Positions 1 through 7,028 of a stretch of 32,760 nucleotides of DNA are shown here, piece after piece; position 1 is the first letter of the stretch, and the number at the start of each line of letters is the position of its first letter. Source of the stretch: Paenibacillus sp. (GTDB lineage Bacteria > Bacillota > Bacilli > Paenibacillales > Paenibacillaceae). The notes beneath the pieces are model-generated. The model was not told the origin of the DNA and searched no databases. It saw only the letters and a list, made by a program, of their open reading frames with translations. The position numbers and the translations under genes are program-made. The stretch covers positions 1 through 32,760 of the forward strand of contig JAILZT010000037.1 of assembly GCA_023512345.1 (NCBI GenBank), in the 5' to 3' direction.

Positions 1-2
1 AG

Positions 3-368
3 TTAAACCACCAACCTTATTAAATTTATCACTCTAACATATTTTTTTGCCATTTCAACAAGATGAACCAGGTTATCCTTTATATCTTCACCCCAGGAAA
101 TAAGAGTACGCCCATACTCTTCAAGCTTTAGTCTAATTGAATCCAACTCTATTTCCTGTTTTTTACCTAAAACATTAATATCATATCTGCCCTCTGATTT
201 TTCTTCAAACGAAAAAATGCTTACTTGTTGTTGTCTCCCTATTAGGATATTAAAACTGCTGTCAACTGCTAGCAAACCAGTAATAAGAATAACTGCAAAA
301 AGTATAAGGCATAAAAGAATTTTTATGGAAATACCAATTTTTCTGCTCCATCTATCCGGTCTATTCAT
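3..368 (-). CDS. Small single-pass membrane protein of unknown function
   Basis: The 121-residue product has a short basic N-terminus, one strong hydrophobic segment at about residues 11-35, and a hydrophilic tail of about 85 residues that would lie outside the membrane. The ATG is preceded by GAAGGTG at proper spacing. I do not recognise the family. It lies downstream of the spoIIP remnant on the same strand and may once have been co-transcribed with it. It appears intact, with its stop codon just inside the window edge. Confidence 0.55.
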   Translation of the reverse strand: MNRPDRWSRKIGISIKILLCLILFAVILITGLLAVDSSFNILIGRQQQVSIFSFEEKSEGRYDINVLGKKQEIELDSIRLKLEEYGRTLISWGEDIKDNLVHLVEMAKKYVRVINLIRLVV

Positions 369-433
369 TAAATCACCTTCTGGTATCTCATTTATAATAT
401 ATAATTCCCCTAATACAGCATTAAAATACCAGA

Positions 434-826
434 TTATTTATCAACTTCCGCAATCACTTTTGCCAGATATTTCATACTTGCTGTAGCTTCTTCCAGCGTA
501 TTACCGGTCCCTCCAACCTCAACAATAATTGCGCCTGGCGCTACATGCTGATTAAACCGTTCCTTTCTTAAATCGATCTCTTTGCACAGTCCTGGATATA
601 ACTTATTTGCCTTTTCCTGAAGCTTTATTGCAAATTTTAAGTTTTCCTGCCAGTTTGGATGCTCCAATCCCAACTGATTGGTACCAACCACAAACATCAG
701 CTTTGCAACTTCCGCGCTGCCTATCTTTGCCGCTGTTCTTAGTTTTTCTTCCGGGTCGCCATAAGCATCTCTGTGAATATCCAACACAATCTTAGCATAA
801 GGATATTTCTTAATATTTTTTATCAG
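434..826 (-). pseudogene. spoIIP: spoIIP remnant, 3' part only (stage II sporulation protein P)
   Basis: The reading frame matches the C-terminal part of SpoIIP, the forespore membrane amidase/endopeptidase that works with SpoIID and SpoIIM in engulfment. Visible family motifs, in order, are KKYPYAKIVLDIHRDA, VGTNQ, HPNW, NLKFAIKLQEK, YPGL, RFNQHVAPGAIIVEVGG and NTLEEA. Only about 130 residues remain where full-length SpoIIP has roughly 350-400, so the N-terminal membrane anchor and the first half of the catalytic domain are missing. Homology can be followed upstream of the GTG at 787 to about 826, with no start codon and no ribosome binding site. The stop codon is intact. I infer a non-functional relic; a complete copy is presumably elsewhere. 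Confidence 0.85.
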
Positions 827-1165
827 GAGACTGTTGATGCTTTTAAGGCTGCCCAGGAAAATGACATAGCTCTTATCACGTTTGAAGGCGTTAGAAGCCG
901 CTGGTCACCTGAAATCATCCGAAAACGCTCCAAGCTTGTTGAAAAAATACAGTTCATCACAGATCAAGAAACTACGATGACCATGGCTGCCTTGAGATTT
1001 ATCCTCTCCTACCCTGAAGTTTCCACTGTAATTCCCGGTGTAAGAAACAGTACTCAGTTAATCGAAAATATTTCTGCCAGTGCTGACGTTATGCCGAAAG
1101 ACCAGGTCAAAAAGCTTCAGGAGTTATGGGAGACAGATATCAAATTTCAAAATCTCGGCTGGTAA
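806..1165 (+). pseudogene. Aldo/keto reductase remnant, C-terminal part
   Basis: The frame carries the end of an aldo/keto reductase of the type with motifs NIFYQE, RSRWSPE, MAALRFILSYPEVSTVIPG and RNSTQLIENISAS. The N-terminal two thirds, including the catalytic Asp-Tyr-Lys-His region, is absent. The segment ENDIALI runs straight into TFEGVRSRWSPE. In relatives a strand and loop of roughly 20 residues (ending in a LTGK-like motif) normally lie between these, so an internal in-frame deletion is likely. The nominal ATG at 773 lies inside the spoIIP remnant on the other strand and has no ribosome binding site. The stop lies 4 bp before the end of the transporter gene. I infer a decayed gene. 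Confidence 0.8.
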
Positions 1166-1169
1166 CGCT

Positions 1170-2159
1170 CTAACTCACTTTTGTCTGCTGGATGCTAGCT
1201 TTTCCAGAAACATTATTATGGTTATTACGCTGAGCTAATATATACCCCCATAAAGAAGCAGTAAGCTGTTGAAAGAGCATTCCCAGAACAACTGGAACAG
1301 CCACCGGTGCAGGGAAATAAGAGACGGCTAGTACGGCTCCGGCACTGATGTTGCGCATACCTCCATTGAACGTCATCGCCACTACAATGTCCTCATTCCA
1401 GCGCAGTAACTTGGCGGTGACGTAACCTGCGGCATAACCGGAACAGGCCAACGTGACAATAACTGCTGAAATCAGAAGCAAGCGGCTGTCAAAGCTGCGC
1501 AGATATGGGGCAACCACAGACCCGTTTATAGCCACAACTACTCCCATTCCCAGCTTCGAAAAAGGACTTAGACGGGGGCCCCACTTCACCTTTATTTGAC
1601 CACGTGTCCACTCATTCAGCAGCATCCCCAAGATCGAAGGCAAGACTACCATGACAAATAGACTCTTCATGATGGCTCCCGAATCCATTTCCACGTTAGC
1701 TCCGAGCAGTAAGGACAATGTTAAAGGTACGATTAAAGGAGACAGAAGCGTGTCCAACAAAATGATGGCCAGGGTAAGCACGGTGTTTCCTTTGTAGATG
1801 GATACCCATATGAAGCTGCTGATTCCTGTGGGTATGGCAACCGCGAGGACGAGCCCTGTAATTGTAAAGTCATCTCCAGTGAAGAAAACATGTCCAAAAA
1901 CCAGTGCCAAAAGTGGTATCAGCACATGCAAAATTAACATGGTTAGGATTAAGGGCACAGGTCTGCGTATTACGGTAAAAAAGTCTCTGACATTTGAGCT
2001 GATACTCCCTGAAAAGGTGATAAAAGCAAAAATCCAGGTCGATAGATAGGCATAACCCGATAAATAGTTTCCCAGCAGAACCCCAATAAGAACACTGGCC
2101 GGTGTGATCAGTGGCATCGCTTTTTCCAATCTTCGATTTAGCGTATTCAACATTCGCAA
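1170..2159 (-). CDS. BASS-family (bile acid:sodium symporter-like) transporter
   Basis: The 329-residue, very hydrophobic protein has about nine membrane segments and fits the BASS/SBF superfamily, whose members co-transport organic acids or sulfonates with sodium. Family-like features are the early FITFSGSISSN segment, the paired VAIPTG and TFNGGMRNISAG segments (unwound-helix regions near the substrate site in this fold), and the usual length. The substrate cannot be told from sequence. The first codon is TTG with AAGGAAG about 6 bp upstream; an ATG two codons later (2153) is an alternative. The gene is divergent from the methyltransferase operon, so the Fur box near 2235 may also influence it. 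Confidence 0.82.
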   Translation of the reverse strand: MRMLNTLNRRLEKAMPLITPASVLIGVLLGNYLSGYAYLSTWIFAFITFSGSISSNVRDFFTVIRRPVPLILTMLILHVLIPLLALVFGHVFFTGDDFTITGLVLAVAIPTGISSFIWVSIYKGNTVLTLAIILLDTLLSPLIVPLTLSLLLGANVEMDSGAIMKSLFVMVVLPSILGMLLNEWTRGQIKVKWGPRLSPFSKLGMGVVVAINGSVVAPYLRSFDSRLLLISAVIVTLACSGYAAGYVTAKLLRWNEDIVVAMTFNGGMRNISAGAVLAVSYFPAPVAVPVVLGMLFQQLTASLWGYILAQRNNHNNVSGKASIQQTKVS

Positions 2160-2224
2160 TCTACTTCCTTCGGACTTGTTTTTCCTATAATATCACAAAA
2201 TGAGTCACTACCATTTAAACGTGA

Positions 2225-2230
2225 TATACT
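2225..2230 (+). promoter_or_regulatory. Probable -10 element of the methyltransferase operon
   Basis: TATACT matches TATAAT at five of six positions and sits about 5 bp before the Fur box. No good -35 hexamer is seen at 17 bp. Transcription would begin near 2237, inside the Fur box. Confidence 0.45.
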
Positions 2231-2234
2231 GAAT

Positions 2235-2253
2235 GATATTGATAATCATTCTC
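2235..2253 (+). promoter_or_regulatory. Fur box (iron-responsive operator)
   Basis: GATATTGATAATCATTCTC matches the classical 19-bp Fur consensus GATAATGATAATCATTATC at 17 of 19 positions, including the full central dyad TGATAATCA. It lies just downstream of a TATACT -10 element and ends 18 bp before the GTG that I take as the start of the methyltransferase gene. The position suits repression by iron-loaded Fur, which is encoded at 16148-16615 in this window. Confidence 0.8.
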
Positions 2254-2271
2254 GAAGAAGAGGTGGCATTT

Positions 2272-3072
2272 GTGAAACTGAAAGATAGAGATTATAAGAA
2301 CATGCCAGGACACTGGGTGCTAGCAAGTCTAGGTAAGAAGGTTCTTCGTCCAGGTGGACTGCAGATGACACGTCAAATGCTGGCAGATTTGAACATCAGT
2401 GAACAAGACGAAGTTGTTGAATTCGCTCCCGGGCTTGGGCTAACCGCACAAATCACACTGCAGAAGAATCCTCTTCAGTATATTGCAATCGAACAAAATG
2501 ACGAAGCCGCCAAAGTGGTTCGCTCGTATCTGCATGGTAATAATCGTAAAGTTCTGATTGCCAACGCTGAACAAGTTCCCCTGCCTGACGCCTCTGCTAC
2601 AATTATCTATAGTGAAGCCATGCTAACCATGCAGACTGCTGCACAGAAATCACGTATAATTGCAGAAGCAAAACGTCTGCTGAAACCGGGCGGCAAATAT
2701 GGCATCCATGAAATGAACCTAACACCAGTAGATATCAATGAGGTTATTAAAAAAGAAATTCGTCAGGATTTGGCTAAAGCTATCCGTGTGAATGCTTCTC
2801 CACTAACTGAAGAAGAATGGCAGCAATTACTCATTCAACATGGTTTTAAGATTATCTCTGTGCACACTGCACCTATGCATTTGCTTCATCTGCGTCGTCT
2901 GATTCAGGACGAAGGATGGAAAGGGGTTCTAAAAATCACAGTAAATATTGCAATCAATCGAGAAGCAAGACTGAGAGTCCTGAAGATGCGTCAGCAATTT
3001 GTAAAACACGCAACTCATCTGCAAGGGATCAGCATTATAGCTGAATTATTACCTGAGGAGCAAACACTATGA
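2272..3072 (+). CDS. Class I SAM-dependent methyltransferase, Fur-boxed
   Basis: The product is 266 residues from the GTG at 2272. A longer frame opens at an ATG at 2233, but that ATG lies inside the Fur box, whereas the GTG follows GAAGAGGTGG at good spacing; I therefore prefer the GTG. A Rossmann methyltransferase fold is indicated by motif I (VVEFAPGLGLTA), an acidic residue after the second strand (AIEQND), AEQVPLPDASATIIYSE (motif II/III region) and LLKPGGKYGIHE (post-motif). The N-terminal MPGHWVLASLGKKVLRPGG is a conserved lead-in of a widespread uncharacterised family. The substrate is unknown. The stop overlaps the next start (ATGA), so the two genes are translationally coupled. The Fur box points to a role in iron limitation. 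Confidence 0.85.
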   Translation: MKLKDRDYKNMPGHWVLASLGKKVLRPGGLQMTRQMLADLNISEQDEVVEFAPGLGLTAQITLQKNPLQYIAIEQNDEAAKVVRSYLHGNNRKVLIANAEQVPLPDASATIIYSEAMLTMQTAAQKSRIIAEAKRLLKPGGKYGIHEMNLTPVDINEVIKKEIRQDLAKAIRVNASPLTEEEWQQLLIQHGFKIISVHTAPMHLLHLRRLIQDEGWKGVLKITVNIAINREARLRVLKMRQQFVKHATHLQGISIIAELLPEEQTL

Positions 3073-3779
3073 AAACCTTCTATGAAATATTAACCCCATA
3101 TTATGACGAAATTTTTCCTGTAAATGACAAGCAGATCAACTTTCTGTCCTCATACTTTCCGATCGGATCTACCCTGCTTGACGTAGGTGCTGGAACGGGC
3201 AACACAGCCATTGCAATGGCAAAGGTTGGCTATAAACTCTCTGCGGCAGAACCTGAAGATCGCATGACTGATAAGATGAAGGAAAAAGCGAATCTCAATA
3301 AAATCCAAATAAACGTGTTACCGAACAGCATGCAACAAATATCCCAGCTAAGAGAAACCTTTGATGGTGTTTACTGTATCGGCAATACTCTCCCGCATTT
3401 GGATAACTTTCAAGAAATATGTACATTTCTCCAAGCTGCCTACGACAAGCTGAATAAGCACGGGAAGCTGGTAATTCAAACCGTGAATTTCGAGAAAGTA
3501 TTACTTCATCAACAATATTCCTTCCCTCTGATACAAAAAGATACCTTCACATTTACCCGTCAGTATGAGCTTCAAGATCATAAAATAATGTTTACTGCCA
3601 TATTGAAAGATCAGTCTGACACCCATTCAAATACATTACCCCTTTACCCCATTACAAGAACTCAACTGCAGAAAGAACTGGAGAATTACGGATTTCATTC
3701 TATAGCTGTGTACGGAGATTATGGCAAGTCGCCCTATAACACAGAATCATCAGGGCTCGTTATTACTGCCGTTAAATAA
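3069..3779 (+). CDS. Class I SAM-dependent methyltransferase, second gene of operon
   Basis: The 236-residue protein starts with FYEILTPYYDEIFP, the usual opening of small UbiE-like methyltransferases. It has motif I LLDVGAGTGNTAIAMA at about residues 37-52, an acidic turn AAEPEDRM, and DGVYCIGNTLPHL for motif IV. The C-terminal half is predicted to be mostly beta strands, as in methyltransferases acting on small molecules. The ATG overlaps the previous stop by 4 bp. It differs from the first methyltransferase in sequence, so this is not a recent duplication. The target is unknown; co-expression under Fur is the main clue. Confidence 0.85.
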   Translation: MKTFYEILTPYYDEIFPVNDKQINFLSSYFPIGSTLLDVGAGTGNTAIAMAKVGYKLSAAEPEDRMTDKMKEKANLNKIQINVLPNSMQQISQLRETFDGVYCIGNTLPHLDNFQEICTFLQAAYDKLNKHGKLVIQTVNFEKVLLHQQYSFPLIQKDTFTFTRQYELQDHKIMFTAILKDQSDTHSNTLPLYPITRTQLQKELENYGFHSIAVYGDYGKSPYNTESSGLVITAVK

Positions 3780-3801
3780 GATTAGGGTACAGTCTACATT
3801 A

Positions 3802-3856
3802 AAAGAGGGGGTGTTTCAGCAGCCATTTTCATGGCTCCGAAAAACACCCCCTCTTT
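3802..3856. terminator. Bidirectional terminator between methyltransferases and sigF
   Basis: A perfect 15-bp inverted repeat (AAAGAGGGGGTGTTT at 3802-3816 and its complement at 3842-3856) encloses a second stem AGCCAT/ATGGCT at 3821-3836. It lies between convergent genes and can end transcription from both sides. Confidence 0.85.
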
Positions 3857-3860
3857 CCAT

Positions 3861-4616
3861 TCACTGCGCGATCTGCTCCCTAATATTCGCTAGAATCTTC
3901 TTTTCCAGCCGGGAGACCTGCACCTGGGAGATCCCCAAACGGCTAGCCACTTCAGACTGAGTCTGATCGCGGTAATAGCGCAGGTAGACAATCAACCTCT
4001 CGCGTTCAGTTAAAGCACCAATAGCTTCATTTAAAGCCAGCTTATCGAACCAGCGTTCCTGCGATTCATCGGCGATCTGATCTATCAACGTGATCGGATC
4101 ACCGTCGTTCTCGAATACAGTCTCGTGGATCGAGGTTGGCGGCTTGTTGGCTTCCTGGGCAAAAACGATTTCTTCCGGTGTAACCCCTAGTGCTTCCGCA
4201 ACTTCATTAATCGTTGGCAGTCTGTCTAACGTTTTGGACATTTCGTCTTTCATCTTGCGTACCTTGTTGGCCATTTCCTTCAGCGATCGGCTTACCTTCA
4301 AGGTACCGTCGTCACGCAGGAAGCGTTGTATTTCACCGATGATCATGGGTACAGCATAGGTGGAGAACTTGACCTCATAGCTGAGGTCGAATTTATCAAC
4401 AGACTTGAGCAGTCCGATACAGCCAATCTGGAATAAATCATCCGGCTCATATCCACGGTTCATAAACCGCTGCACAACCGACCAGACCAGGCGGATATTA
4501 CAGCTTACAAGCGTATCTCTGGCCAGGCTATCTCCAGCTTGACTAAGCGCGATAAGACGTTTAACCTCCGCATCGTCCAAATAGGTCGGCGGAGCTTTTT
4601 TTGTTTCTGCATCCAT
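3861..4616 (-). CDS. sigF: RNA polymerase sigma-F factor
   Basis: SigF is the first forespore-specific sigma factor of sporulation and is held inactive by SpoIIAB until SpoIIAA is dephosphorylated. The 251-residue sequence has region 2 (NIRLVWSVVQRFMNRGYEPDDLFQIGCIGLLKS, then FSTYAVPMIIGEIQRFLRDD), region 3 (about residues 110-175) and region 4 with the helix-turn-helix TQSEVASRLGISQVQVSRL near the C-terminus. The length is normal. It is the third gene of the spoIIA operon, 11 bp after spoIIAB. It ends next to a strong bidirectional terminator; no spoVA genes follow in this window. Confidence 0.97.
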   Translation of the reverse strand: MDAETKKAPPTYLDDAEVKRLIALSQAGDSLARDTLVSCNIRLVWSVVQRFMNRGYEPDDLFQIGCIGLLKSVDKFDLSYEVKFSTYAVPMIIGEIQRFLRDDGTLKVSRSLKEMANKVRKMKDEMSKTLDRLPTINEVAEALGVTPEEIVFAQEANKPPTSIHETVFENDGDPITLIDQIADESQERWFDKLALNEAIGALTERERLIVYLRYYRDQTQSEVASRLGISQVQVSRLEKKILANIREQIAQ

Positions 4617-4627
4617 GGCTCCAACCC

Positions 4628-5083
4628 CTAATTGTATAAAGCTTTTTTCGAGACGATGGTTTTCTTCATTGAAATTGAGGTGCCGCGGCCCGGTTCACTA
4701 GTGACTTCGAACTCATCCATGAAATTCTCCATAATCGTAAAGCCCATACCCGAGCGTTCCATCTCCGGCTTGGACGTGTACAGTGGCTGCTGGGCCAGCT
4801 CCAAATCTTCAATACCTCGACCCTGATCCTCAATCGTAAGATGAACGGTCTCATCTTGTATGGATGCCGAGATTGTGACAACACCGTTTGGATCGCTATC
4901 ATACCCATGAATAATACAGTTAGTGACTGCCTCAGACACCACCGTCTTCAAATCATTCAGCTCTTCCATCATCGGATCGAGCCGGGTAACGAAGGCTGCC
5001 ACAACTACACGTGCGAACGACTCATTCTCCGACATCGCAGCGAACTGTACATTCATGAAGTTACCGGCTTGGCTCTTTGTCAT
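4628..5083 (-). CDS. spoIIAB: Anti-sigma-F factor / serine kinase SpoIIAB
   Basis: SpoIIAB binds SigF and also phosphorylates SpoIIAA with ATP. The GHKL kinase motifs are visible: the N box ELNDLKTVVSEAVTNCIIHGY, the G1 box DQGRGIEDL and the G2 region ERSGMGFTIMENFMDE. The 151-residue length is slightly above the Bacillus protein because of nine extra N-terminal residues (MTKSQAGNF) before MNVQFAAMSENESFARV. The upstream ATG is preferred since GGAGG lies 7 bp before it and it overlaps the spoIIAA stop (ATGA), as expected for coupled translation. Confidence 0.97.
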   Translation of the reverse strand: MTKSQAGNFMNVQFAAMSENESFARVVVAAFVTRLDPMMEELNDLKTVVSEAVTNCIIHGYDSDPNGVVTISASIQDETVHLTIEDQGRGIEDLELAQQPLYTSKPEMERSGMGFTIMENFMDEFEVTSEPGRGTSISMKKTIVSKKALYN

Positions 5084-5442
5084 AACGCAACCTCCAAATC
5101 CGAGAGTGCAGCGCTCTCGTCGTCATATAAGGGCATGATTTTGAACAAGCCCGACATTTCAAGCAACCGCCGAACGGGTGCAGTCGCATCGCATACCGCC
5201 ATTTTGCCGCCCTTACTGCGAATCAGCTTATATCTTCCGAGAATAACACCTAGTCCTGAGCTGTCCATAAACTGCAAATGCTTCAAGCTAAGGACCAAAT
5301 GTTCTACCTGTCCCCTCATAATGGCTTCATCCATGTCCATACGTACATAATCGGCTGCGTGATGATCTAACTCCCCTGATAGCCTGACAATCAGCACTTT
5401 CCGGTGATGCTCCATTTCCACATGAGAATTCATGCTTGTCAC
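5080..5442 (-). CDS. spoIIAA: Anti-sigma-F factor antagonist SpoIIAA
   Basis: This STAS-domain protein, when unphosphorylated, displaces SigF from SpoIIAB; SpoIIE dephosphorylates it in the forespore. The 120-residue sequence contains the phosphorylation motif MDSSGLGVILGRY, with the serine pair near residue 60, and the opening HHRKVLIVRLSGELDHHAAD typical of the family. It is the first gene behind the SigH-like promoter and overlaps spoIIAB by 4 bp. Confidence 0.97.
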   Translation of the reverse strand: MTSMNSHVEMEHHRKVLIVRLSGELDHHAADYVRMDMDEAIMRGQVEHLVLSLKHLQFMDSSGLGVILGRYKLIRSKGGKMAVCDATAPVRRLLEMSGLFKIMPLYDDESAALSDLEVAL

Positions 5443-5472
5443 TCTCCTCTTTGTTGTGCCTTCAAGGACAAG

Positions 5473-5511
5473 GTTTTCTACGCAGCAAATCAGGAATCCT
5501 GCCTCCCGACA
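5473..5511 (-). promoter_or_regulatory. Candidate SigH promoter with Spo0A-like box before spoIIAA
   Basis: On the minus strand, GCAGGATTC (5502-5494) fits the SigH -35 pattern RNAGGAWWW, with one deviation at the last base. After 12 bp, GTAGAAAAC (5481-5473) fits RNNGAATWW with small deviations. Just upstream, TGTCGGG (5511-5505) resembles the Spo0A box TGTCGAA at five of seven positions. In Bacillus this operon is driven by SigH and activated by Spo0A, which agrees. No hairpin separates dacF from this region, so dacF readthrough is also possible. Confidence 0.6.
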
Positions 5512-5574
5512 AAACTAGAAGAAAACTCCCATGAATTTACAAAGGATAAGCGGAGAATCTACAAAATAACTGAA

Positions 5575-6780
5575 TTAATCTGCATTAAATAAAGATCCTG
5601 CTGTACGCTTGAATAGCTTCCACAAACCTGCCTTAGCGACAGATTCGCCTGCTTTAAGATCATATTCCTTCAATACATCTTTTCCTTGATATGCTACAAG
5701 CTTGCCGACAATCTGACCTTCAACTACTGGTGCTTTAACACTCTCCGGTAAAATAACCTCATGACGTATGCCTTCCTGAGCCACACCCTTTTTCAAAAGA
5801 ATGCTGTAGGTCTCCTTCGCCATAATAGGCAGCTCCGCTTTAATACCTTTTTCAATCTTCAAGGTGCCTATCGTATCTCCAGCTTTATGAATGGTATGCA
5901 CCTTATATTGTGAAAACAAATAATCGAACATTCCTGATACTTCACTATTTCGAGTCTTAGTGTTCGGTTCTCCAAGCACAACAGCCACCGCACGCAGACC
6001 CTCTCTTGCAGCAGTAGCTGACAAGCAGAATTTGGCCTCAGAAGTATACCCGGTTTTTAATCCATCGGCCCCGGTGTAGAAACGCACCAGCTTGTTCGTA
6101 TTTACCAGCCAGAAGGGTTTCTCAGAGTCCTTGCGCAGATAGTCCTGATAAGCACCGGTATATTGTATGATGCGCTCATGCTTGAGCAGCTCCCGGCTCA
6201 TTACGGCAATATCATGTGCAGAGGAATAGTGATTTTCAGCGGGCAGACCATTGCAGTTGGCAAAATGAGTATCTTTTAACCCCAACTCTTCTGCACGTTT
6301 ATTCATCAAATCTACGAATGAGGTTTCTGAACCAGCAATTTTCTCCGCCATCGCTACAGAGGCGTCGTTGCCGGAAGCCATCGCGATGCCCTTAAGCATC
6401 TCATCGACACTCATCTCTTCTCCAGGCTCCAGAAAGATCTGTGAACCGCCCATTGAAGCGGCATACTCACTCGTCCGCACCTTGTCAGTTAACTGCAGGC
6501 GCCCCTCATCCAGGGCCTCTACGGTAAGCAGCATGGTCATAATCTTAGTAATACTCGCCGGAGGCAGCTTATCATGGCTGTTCTTCTCATAAATGATCGT
6601 GCCTGTACCTGCATCAAGCAATACGGCGGAACGTGCTCCCGGCGCTAAATCTAACGCAGCTGCTGTCCCAGTAGATGCCTTGTTCTTCTCTTCCGCATAG
6701 GCTGCAGAAGCCGTATTAAAGGGTCCGATAACAATACACAGCACAAGCAACATTGTAACTACATAACCTAGTTTTTTCAC
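5575..6780 (-). CDS. dacF: D-alanyl-D-alanine carboxypeptidase DacF
   Basis: This S11-family penicillin-binding protein trims stem peptides of spore peptidoglycan and is the usual neighbour of spoIIA. It has a signal peptide (KKLGYVVTMLLVLCIVIGPFNTASAA), the SxxK motif ASITK, the SGN motif in MASGNDAS, and the KTG motif in GLKTGYT, followed by a PBP5-like C-terminal beta domain (residues about 290-390). A longer frame begins at an ATG at 6801, but AGGAGGGG (6795-6788) lies between that ATG and a GTG at 6780 with ideal spacing, so I start at the GTG (401 residues). I found no correctly spaced SigF promoter upstream. Confidence 0.94.
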   Translation of the reverse strand: MKKLGYVVTMLLVLCIVIGPFNTASAAYAEEKNKASTGTAAALDLAPGARSAVLLDAGTGTIIYEKNSHDKLPPASITKIMTMLLTVEALDEGRLQLTDKVRTSEYAASMGGSQIFLEPGEEMSVDEMLKGIAMASGNDASVAMAEKIAGSETSFVDLMNKRAEELGLKDTHFANCNGLPAENHYSSAHDIAVMSRELLKHERIIQYTGAYQDYLRKDSEKPFWLVNTNKLVRFYTGADGLKTGYTSEAKFCLSATAAREGLRAVAVVLGEPNTKTRNSEVSGMFDYLFSQYKVHTIHKAGDTIGTLKIEKGIKAELPIMAKETYSILLKKGVAQEGIRHEVILPESVKAPVVEGQIVGKLVAYQGKDVLKEYDLKAGESVAKAGLWKLFKRTAGSLFNAD

Positions 6781-6925
6781 AATGGTTCCCCTCCTGAACA
6801 TTAACCTTCATTTCACAGTTACTGTGTTCCAGTCTCGTCATAAAAGGAGAAAATTATTCCATTTTCCTGCAAATCAATTTATACCAAGAATTTGTTCAAA
6901 AAGTATATAGTCCTCAACCTTGATT

Positions 6926-6963
6926 ACTTTAAAGTGCTTACGTCACTTCAAAGTGCGTACTTC
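6926..6963 (+). repeat. Two tandem 19-bp operator-like repeats
   Basis: ACTTTAAAGTGCTTACGTC (6926-6944) is followed directly by ACTTCAAAGTGCGTACTTC (6945-6963), identical at 16 of 19 positions. Each unit begins with an inverted repeat ACTT-NN-AAGT. The 19-bp period puts both sites nearly on the same face of the helix. They lie 66-103 bp before the PRISE-type gene. A regulator binding site is likely; the HxlR protein encoded at 8146 is one candidate. Confidence 0.6.
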
Positions 6964-7028
6964 TCAGATTTGTTCAGCTAATGCAAAATAAAAGGGTACA
7001 AACAACGTACAGAAGGAGCTGAAACGAT

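Noticed and set aside
1798..2049. 83-codon plus-strand frame inside the transporter gene
   Set aside because: It is antisense to a clear BASS-family gene and has no supporting signals.
4841..5350. 169-codon plus-strand frame
   Set aside because: It is antisense to spoIIAB and spoIIAA, with no start signal or family resemblance.
6802..6900. SigF promoter for dacF
   Set aside because: GTATA and GG-rich elements are present, but the spacing does not fit the SigF consensus.
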